NCBI GenBank assembly: GCA_905250115.1 | Contig: CAJNOI010000037.1 | Coordinates: 62,001 to 126,000 of the forward strand | From: Adineta steineri | Taxonomy: Eukaryota > Rotifera > Eurotatoria > Adinetida > Adinetidae | DNA length: 64,000 nt | Direction: 5' to 3' | Shown: positions 57,501-64,000 of the stretch, in pieces | Layout of the letters: each line of letters begins with the position of its first letter | Position numbering within the stretch: the stretch's first letter is position 1 | Notes under the pieces: generated by a model | The model's database searches: none | What the model saw: only the letters and a program-made list of their open reading frames with translations | Told to the model about the DNA's origin: nothing | Made by a program: the position numbers and the translations under genes

Positions 57501-59210
57501 TCATTTTATATTTACAAAGTATATCAATCGATTACATGTGTTAACTTCCTTTGAGACCTCTCTTGTTTTCTAACCAAGTTTTTCATCTAATCGTGTGTGT
57601 CCCCCCCCCCCTACGTCTCTATAATTTTTTAATTCGCTTCTGTAGAGAGAACAAGAAACAGAGAGAGAGAGACAGAGACATATAGGGTGTAGTATGCCGT
57701 TTGTTGTTTTTTACATGCAAACGCGAGCAAGCCGACAGTCTTCTGCATTATAGTAGTAGTACTTCTTTTCTTTTTCTTCTTTTGCATCGTCGCCATCGCC
57801 ATTTCATATTCACACAGCTACACATACATCATACAAATGATCAGTAGTTGAGAGTTGACTGATAGACATTTGTCGTCGCAGGTCGACGTTTGTAGTAGTT
57901 ATATGTTTATTCATTTTGTCTCATACTGTGTGCTGGAAACACACTTAATTTTAAAAATGTCATATTTACTTCGTTTTAATCGAACACGTTCAGCAACAAC
58001 AATTAATCAACTTAAACCATTAAAAACTATTCGTTCACGTAGTCCAGATGATGTTTTACATCGAGAAAAGGTATTATAATATGTTATATACTAAGTCAAT
58101 AACAAATACTTCATAAGATATAATCTTCATTTCCGATTATTAGTTTTCTTTGCTATTTAATCTCGTATAAGACGAATCTATTAGATATTTATAAGATCTC
58201 GCATTTTCTCTTCTTTTTGCTTTCAGTTTTATTAAATATGTTTATTCTTTATTAAATATAAAGTTCAGGTGAAACTGTAAATAATTAGAGTCCTTTCATG
58301 CTTGACATGATTTTAAAGTATATACCGATATTTCCGTTTATATCGAAAGAAACTATTAATTGCTTTTTTTTTCTCTTTCATCATACTAAATGATTTTATA
58401 CTTAGGAACCAACATCATACGTCAGTGAAGACGACGATTCAAATAGTCGTGTATCCGCTACAAGTAATTCATCAGATATGTCAAAAAAGAAAAAATCTAA
58501 AGCAGCATTAATGTAGATATTTTTTTTGATTGTTTATATGTTTTCTATGTTATTATTATATATTATTAGAGCAAAAGATTTTAAATCTCGTGCAGCAAAT
58601 TTAATACGACGACGTACAACTGAAGCAACTTTATCAGAAAAAAGTCTTATACCATCACGTGAAGATGTTCAGTCATGGGAACAATCATTTGATGCACTTT
58701 TACGACATCGATGTAAAATAAAAAATAATGAATTATAAATTAATAAACTATTTAATTTCTTTAGATGGACAAGCTTTATTTCGTGCTTTTCTACGTACTG
58801 AATTTAGTGAAGAAAATTTAGAATTTTGGCTTGCATGTGATGATTTTCGTTCATGTAAAGAACCTAAACGATCAACAAAAGCAAAAAAAGTCTATATGGA
58901 TTTTATTGCGATCGGTGCACCAAAACAGGTATAATCTCTTACTTTCATTAATGAAAAAAAGACTTATAATATATAATGAAAAATATTCTAGGTAAATCTT
59001 GATACCGAAACACGTATGTCAACTATAGCTAATATTGATAATCCACCAATGGATACATTTGATCGAGCCCAAAGACGTATTCAAGGTTTAATGGAAAAAG
59101 ATTCTTATCAACGTTTTCTTAAATCAGAATTATATATTAATTTATTACGTCGTACAACATATCCAATTCAACGACGAACAACAACTGAATTAACATCCAA
59201 ATCATCTTGA
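53626..59210 (+). CDS. RGS-domain protein (GTPase activator of G-alpha), alternative starts
   Basis: Long form: exons 53626-53790, 56415-57242, 58406-58512, 58570-58712, 58765-58928, 58992-59210 (541 aa). Short form: first exon 57957-58070 (MSYLLRFNRTRSATTINQL) joined to 58406 onward (248 aa). Both first parts end in phase 0. The RGS domain is encoded from 58640 on: SWEQSFDALLRHRYGQALFR, EFSEENLEFWLACDDF, VYMDFIAIGAPKQVNLD, FDRAQRRIQGLMEKDSYQRF. This is the R4/R7-like nine-helix fold that speeds GTP hydrolysis on Gi/Gq alpha subunits. The long N-terminus is Ser/Thr/Asn-rich and disordered. Intron 1 of the long form is 2,624 bp, huge for this genome, and contains a promoter. Confidence 0.85.
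54500..54542. repeat. GATA/TAGA microsatellite
   Basis: About eight tandem TAGA units in the RGS long intron. Confidence 0.8.
55936..56253 (+). promoter_or_regulatory. CRE-rich TATA promoter inside the RGS gene
   Basis: Perfect TGACGTCA at 55936-55943 and 56246-56253, with TGACGTCG at 56055-56062 and 56086-56093. TATAAAAG at 56123-56130 lies 30 bp after the third site. The block is GC-richer than its surroundings. This fits a cAMP/CREB-ATF-responsive promoter for the transcript entering exon 56415. Feedback control of an RGS gene by G-protein/cAMP signalling would make sense but is inference. Confidence 0.6.
57600..57612. repeat. Poly-C tract
   Basis: A run of about 12 C upstream of the short-form RGS exon, preceded by GTGTGTC. 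Rare in this AT-rich DNA. Confidence 0.8.
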
Positions 59211-61438
59211 CAAAAGATACATATATATATATTAATGTATACATATAAATCACCTGCTAGTTCAGGATGTCTTTCTTCCATCATTATATATTATTTGACA
59301 CTGGTTGTCAATATTTGAAACAGAAAAAAATAACCGATATATAGACGATGTCTGACTGTATATCTCTAGTCAGAACTTTATGTGTGTGTGTGTGTGTTTC
59401 TTACGCAAAAAGGAAACAAAATATGCCTCGATGGTTATCTCGTTGTGCAAAAAAAAAAGAAGTTTTTTTACTTGTGCGTGTATATGTGTGTGTGTGTGTG
59501 TGTATATGGGAACAGAACACAGAGACGGATGACAGAAAAGAAAAACATACGATTAATTGATTAGCAAATAAGCACTATGCAAAATGACATACTTGAGATT
59601 TATATGTGAAAACATGACATCGAGAATGAATATTCGTTAAATCAATAAAAAGGAAATACGAGTTTATTATACGAAAAAATAAAATCTTCAAGGTCATTTA
59701 CTAGTCGATAGAGAGAGAGAAAGAGAAAGGAAGAACTCTTTAACTTTGTTTTATAATTAATTAAATAAAAAAAGACATCTGGATTTTATTGAATTCTACC
59801 TGTAAATTGTCAGAATTCATTAATAAATAATTCCATGTCATTAAGTATAGACTCGTAAATGAAGAAATAATTAATCAGACTAAACATAAAAGAAAGAAAA
59901 ATCTTAGTTAATGTTGGTATTATTGTATCAACTTATTTTTTGCTTTAATATGGGGATTTAACAATAATGATTGAGAAATATTGTTTTCATGTCAATTTGT
60001 CTTATTATCGTTCACCAAAAAAAAAATCTCATTTATTACAATTAATACTAAGACTCACGTATTTTCTATATATATACTTTAGTTCGAAAGTTGATTATAA
60101 ATGTATGGTAGTTTTTCATAAAGAATAGAAAATAATTGATATAGAATATATTATTTTTAATGTCGGAACTCAATGAATTCTATTTATATAGTGGATCTAC
60201 TCCTTCGGGTTTCCGACTAGTTCAATTTACAACTATTTGTTATACAAGGGAAATCATCATTATTCAAATAGAACTAAAAAATATAACGATTTCCTTGTTC
60301 TAGAAATTCATTGTCAATGATCATGATAATAATTACCAGTTTCTCTTCCGAAATAAAGAGAAAAAATTGTTAGAAAACAAATGATATTAATTCTATTGAA
60401 ATAAGAAGAAAGACAATTTTAGTAACTCTTTACTTTTGCATGAATATTTTAATAAAATATTTCATTCATTTAATACGTTAGAATTCATCGATGAATATAT
60501 GTCATCAGAAAATATTAATTTATTATGAGTAGAGAAACATTGATTGCTATTGATGAAAATGAATCATTAAAAATCTCTAATTTCTTAGGTTTCAAAGTCA
60601 ATAACACAATTGATATATTTCATAAATATTCACAGCTTTATTATCAAATAATATTTTAGGAATACAGACGAACGTTTGTTCGTTAAAATTATATTTAGTT
60701 GTTAAAACAATCAGAAAATTTTTATTCGATCATTGTTTTATACTTGACAAAAACGATATATTCTAATACGTGAGGATCGCACTAATACAAAGAGTACAGA
60801 ACATAGATTTGATGTAAAATATTTTATTATTAATACAAACAAAAATTAATGTATTTCTATCACGTATATTGTTTTTTTTTCTTCTTACTAAGCAAGTCAT
60901 ACGCATGTTATTCAATAGTTTCTACACATATTGATCAAGGGTGTGGTCTATGTAATGATGATGATTATTTATTTGTAGTAATTATCTTGATGAACAAATT
61001 TTGATGTGTATATAAATATCCCATTTATGTAGTTGTTTTCGCTAATGTCAATGAAAAGGCCTTACACATACATATTTCTAAGTTTTTATCCTTGAACAAC
61101 AACGTGATTAAGGACACAACGAAAAGACACCCAGAATTTGTCTTTTCTCTCTTACATAAGAAAAGCGAAAAAAATCCTGTTTCACCGACTATTTCGTGTT
61201 GTGCCAAGCATAACAACACGTTCCTATTTTTCTTTCGCTCGTCGTTCTTGATAAATGAATATCGATGTTGTCTGTCTTATTTTCATAATAACATATTCAA
61301 TAACGCAAGGAAAATAAAAGTAACGTCGAAGAGAAAACTTCAAAAAGGATATGAATATTCTGTAGGAGGATCGATATGGTATTCATTTATATGCAAGTCA
61401 ATTTCTTCAAATAATTTCACCCCAATCATATCGACGTT
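59211..61438. other. Intergenic, no gene
   Basis: (TG)n tracts at 59382-59396 and 59484-59503, otherwise AT-rich. Frames at 61025-61475 lack coding character, but the stretch just before 61439 may be 5' UTR of the ART-TPR gene. Confidence 0.5.
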
Positions 61439-63667
61439 TTGTTCACCAATATACATAATACAATTTCAATCATAGCTAACAAATCCAGTAACGTTGTGAA
61501 AGCAGAGCTAGTATCTGCTGACGCAATGAATACGACTACACGTCATTATCATAACATGCATAGGATAGAAAATGTCCTTGTGGTTTGGTTGGACGGCAGT
61601 ATTGATCCTGTTTGTGGTGATTGTCAAGAAACCATCACACAATTACGACATATTGTTAATAACATTCATACATATACAGATAGTGATCAATGTGTGGATT
61701 TCATCCAAACTGTTACTGACAACAAAATATGTGTAATTATTTCTGGTGCACTTGGCCAACATGTTGTACCTTGTGTACATGGTATGTCACAAGTGGATTC
61801 CATTTTTATTTTTTGCAGTAATCAAAAATGGCATGAACAATGGGCAAAATCATGGCGTAAAATCAAAGGTGTCTATACACAATTACCAGTAATGTGTGAA
61901 GCTATCAAATATGCAGTTAAACAATGTGAACAAAGTACTATATCACTTAGTTTTATACCGAAAGATATCGGTGATGTATCTACTATAACAATAGATCGAT
62001 TAGATCCTTCTTTTTTGTATACTCAAATCCTGAAAGAAATATTATTATCAATTAACTTCGAAGAAAAACATGTTAAAAAATTTGCTAATTATTGTCGTGA
62101 TATATTTGGTGATAATCCACATGAATTAGACAATATTGCAAAATTAGAACAAAAATATTTTGATAATACGCCTATTTGGTGGTATACCTATGATTGTTTC
62201 TTATATCCTATGCTCAATCGTATTTTAAGACTAATGGATGTGGACATTATATTTCATACGAGCTTCTTTATTGTTGATCTTCATCGAGATATTCAACGTT
62301 TACATTTAAAACAATATTTTGGTCATGATTATAATAAAACTTTTATGGTCTATCGTGGACAAGGAATGTCAAAAAAAGATTTTGAACAAATATCAAATAC
62401 GAAAGATGGTTTAATGTCATTTAATAATTTTTTATTTACGAATAAAAATCCACAAGTTTGTCTACGGTTTGCAGATGAAGCTACAAAAAATCCTGATTTA
62501 GTACCAGTTCTCTTCGTTATGACCATTGATCCTACTCAATCAACAGTTCCATTTGCGTCTATTAGTGAAACCAGTTTTCATCGTACCAAAGATGAAGTTC
62601 TCTTCTCTATACGTTCCGTTTTTCGCATTAATGATATTAAGCCAATGAATGAAAATAATCTTATACACGAAATACATTTGACACTTATTGGTGACAATGA
62701 TAAAGATTTACGAGCACTCAATAATCGTATTCGAGAAGAAACCTTTCCTGAAGAAGAAGGATGGTATAGATTAGGTGTTGTACTTATTAAAATGGGTCAA
62801 TATGATAAAGCTGAAGGATTCTATGAATTTCTACTTGGTCAGACAACGCATGAGAATGATAAAGCATTTATCTATCATGAACTTGGAAGAATTAAATACA
62901 ATTTAAAAGATTATCAAAAAGCATTAATAAATTATGAAAAATCACTTGAAATTAAACAAAAAAATCTTCCTCCAAATCATGCGGATTTCGCTAATCTTTA
63001 CAATAATATTGGTTTAGTGTATAAACACGAGGGTAATTATTCCGAAGCACTTTCATCTCATAAGAAAGCCGTTGAAATTCAAAAACTAGCACTCTCTTCT
63101 CAACATCTGGATTTAAGTACTTCTTACAGTAATATTGGCAATGTATATGACAGCATGGGTAATTATTTAAAAGCACTTTCATATCATGAGAAAGCCCTTA
63201 AAATTCGACAAAAAGCTCTTCCACCCAATCATCCAACATTAGCTTATTCCTACAATAATATGGGATTAACATATGACAATATGGGTTATTATTCACAAGC
63301 ACTTTCATCTCATGAAAAAGCTCTTGCAATTCGACAAGAAGCACTTCCTCCAAACCATCCTGATTTAGCATCATCTTATAATAACATCGGTAATGCATAT
63401 GATAATCTAGGTGATCATGCAAAAGCACTCAAGGCATACGAAAAATCACTGGAACTTATCCAGGAATCACTTCCTCCAAATCATCCTGATTTAGGTAGGT
63501 CATATTACAATATAGGTTTGGTATATCAAAATATGGGTAACTTCTTGAAAGCATATGCATTCTATGATCGAGCCGTTGAAATTGGACAAGAATCGTTGCC
63601 ACCAGAACATCCACATCTTCAATTGTACAAAAAAAATTTTGAAAACATGAAACAGAAATTTCATTAA
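61439..63667 (+). CDS. Mono-ADP-ribosyltransferase fused to kinesin-light-chain-type TPRs
   Basis: Up to 742 aa in one exon; the true start may be a later ATG (61526, or 61556 giving MHRIENVLVVWLDGSID). Residues about 40-165 form an alpha/beta N-domain (VLVVWLDGSID, ICVIISGALGQHVV). The ART domain is at about 215-425: MVYRGQGMSKKDF supplies the NAD-binding Arg, LMSFNNFLFTNKNP the Ser motif, and DEVLFSIRSVFRI the catalytic Glu region, giving an R-S-E type enzyme. Then comes a linker (EEEGWYRLGVVLIKMGQYDK) and five or six 42-residue TPRs with the repeated ALPPNHPxLAxSYNN linker, as in kinesin light chains. This layout is heavily expanded in bdelloids. It probably modifies protein Arg or other acceptors, with the TPRs choosing partners. 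AATAAA about 25 bp after the stop. Confidence 0.85.
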   Translation: MFTNIHNTISIIANKSSNVVKAELVSADAMNTTTRHYHNMHRIENVLVVWLDGSIDPVCGDCQETITQLRHIVNNIHTYTDSDQCVDFIQTVTDNKICVIISGALGQHVVPCVHGMSQVDSIFIFCSNQKWHEQWAKSWRKIKGVYTQLPVMCEAIKYAVKQCEQSTISLSFIPKDIGDVSTITIDRLDPSFLYTQILKEILLSINFEEKHVKKFANYCRDIFGDNPHELDNIAKLEQKYFDNTPIWWYTYDCFLYPMLNRILRLMDVDIIFHTSFFIVDLHRDIQRLHLKQYFGHDYNKTFMVYRGQGMSKKDFEQISNTKDGLMSFNNFLFTNKNPQVCLRFADEATKNPDLVPVLFVMTIDPTQSTVPFASISETSFHRTKDEVLFSIRSVFRINDIKPMNENNLIHEIHLTLIGDNDKDLRALNNRIREETFPEEEGWYRLGVVLIKMGQYDKAEGFYEFLLGQTTHENDKAFIYHELGRIKYNLKDYQKALINYEKSLEIKQKNLPPNHADFANLYNNIGLVYKHEGNYSEALSSHKKAVEIQKLALSSQHLDLSTSYSNIGNVYDSMGNYLKALSYHEKALKIRQKALPPNHPTLAYSYNNMGLTYDNMGYYSQALSSHEKALAIRQEALPPNHPDLASSYNNIGNAYDNLGDHAKALKAYEKSLELIQESLPPNHPDLGRSYYNIGLVYQNMGNFLKAYAFYDRAVEIGQESLPPEHPHLQLYKKNFENMKQKFH

Positions 63668-64000
63668 TTGTATTTGTTATTTTTTAGAAAGAAAAATAAA
63701 ACTTTTTAATAGGTAAAATATAACAAATGAACAGTAATATCTATTAACATGCAATTGACGAATACATAAGAAACAGAATAAAAGAATTAGGATACAACTT
63801 TAGTAGCGAATTTTACTACTCAAAAAATTCGATTCAAACGAATTGTTAAACTATGAGAAATAAAAATTAATCATAGGATTGTATGCATATACTTGAGATT
63901 GGTAATAGTCTGAAGACACATCAATTCATTTTCGTGTATAATGAAACCATCTAAAATAATTATTCTTATCAATTTCATAAATATGAAGAGTATCGCTACT
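63668..64000. other. 3' flank of the ART-TPR gene
   Basis: Contains the AATAAA signal at about 63692. No further gene begins in the window. Confidence 0.5.

Noticed and set aside
59348..59564. ORFs of VCVCVCV type
   Set aside because: Translated (TG)n microsatellite.
4500..60100. Possible CRISPR arrays or tandem satellites among the many short repeats
   Set aside because: The repeats are microsatellites, telomere-like tracts or MITEs; no regularly spaced direct repeats with unique spacers were found.

Overview
The window reads as nuclear DNA of a bdelloid rotifer (Rotaria/Adineta type). The grounds are: AT-rich DNA with many 45-100 bp GT-AG introns; splice-acceptor-like sites directly before many start codons of closely spaced same-strand genes, as expected for spliced-leader trans-splicing; an ADP-ribosyltransferase/TPR protein and F-box families typical of bdelloids; short tracts of the TGTGGG-type repeat known from bdelloid telomeres; and a bacterial-type cold-shock gene carrying a spliceosomal intron. 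The species call is inference. Exons were joined by hand from reading frame and GT-AG sites, so internal boundaries may be off by a few bases.

Layout. 1-4.3 kb (minus): a lysine-rich protein cut by the window edge, then an 11-exon ankyrin/IQ protein resembling inversin. 5.7-6.3 kb (minus): a secretory-type leader exon spliced in frame to a CspC-like cold-shock domain. 7.0-11.2 kb (plus): a tight cluster of an F-box protein, a tetraspanin and splicing factor SLU7. 11.2-19.6 kb: a degraded zone with an F-box gene, gene remnants, a non-LTR reverse-transcriptase fragment with a target-site duplication, and several telomere-repeat palindromes. 19.7-23.7 kb (plus): one gene of three exons, each encoding a complete two-TM ectodomain module. 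23.7-26.4 kb: repeats and a foldback element. 26.5-28.8 kb: a glycine-rich protein with a Cys-rich N-terminus, convergent with a membrane protein that has a chromo-like C-terminus.

29.4-43.6 kb (plus) holds five conserved housekeeping or chromatin genes in one orientation: RSBN1/KDM9-like, SETDB1, MED6, FDXR and MALSU1. Gaps are 130-330 bp and each start is preceded by an acceptor-like site, so it looks like a trans-spliced operon. hAT-type miniature elements with 8-bp target duplications sit in introns of SETDB1 and MED6, and in the F-box gene at 7-8.5 kb. 44.9-49.2 kb: an unrecognised 168-aa protein and a MOXD1-like copper monooxygenase. 49.2-53.6 kb: gene-poor AT-rich DNA. 53.6-59.2 kb: an RGS-domain gene with at least two starts and a cAMP-response-element-rich TATA promoter in its long first intron. 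61.4-63.7 kb: the ART-TPR gene.

The most unusual items are the leader/CspC chimera, the three-module membrane gene, the family of telomere-repeat palindromes (two nearly identical copies in inverted orientation 4.5 kb apart), the two candidate operons and the disrupted gene at 16 kb. No tRNA, rRNA or CRISPR array was recognised.
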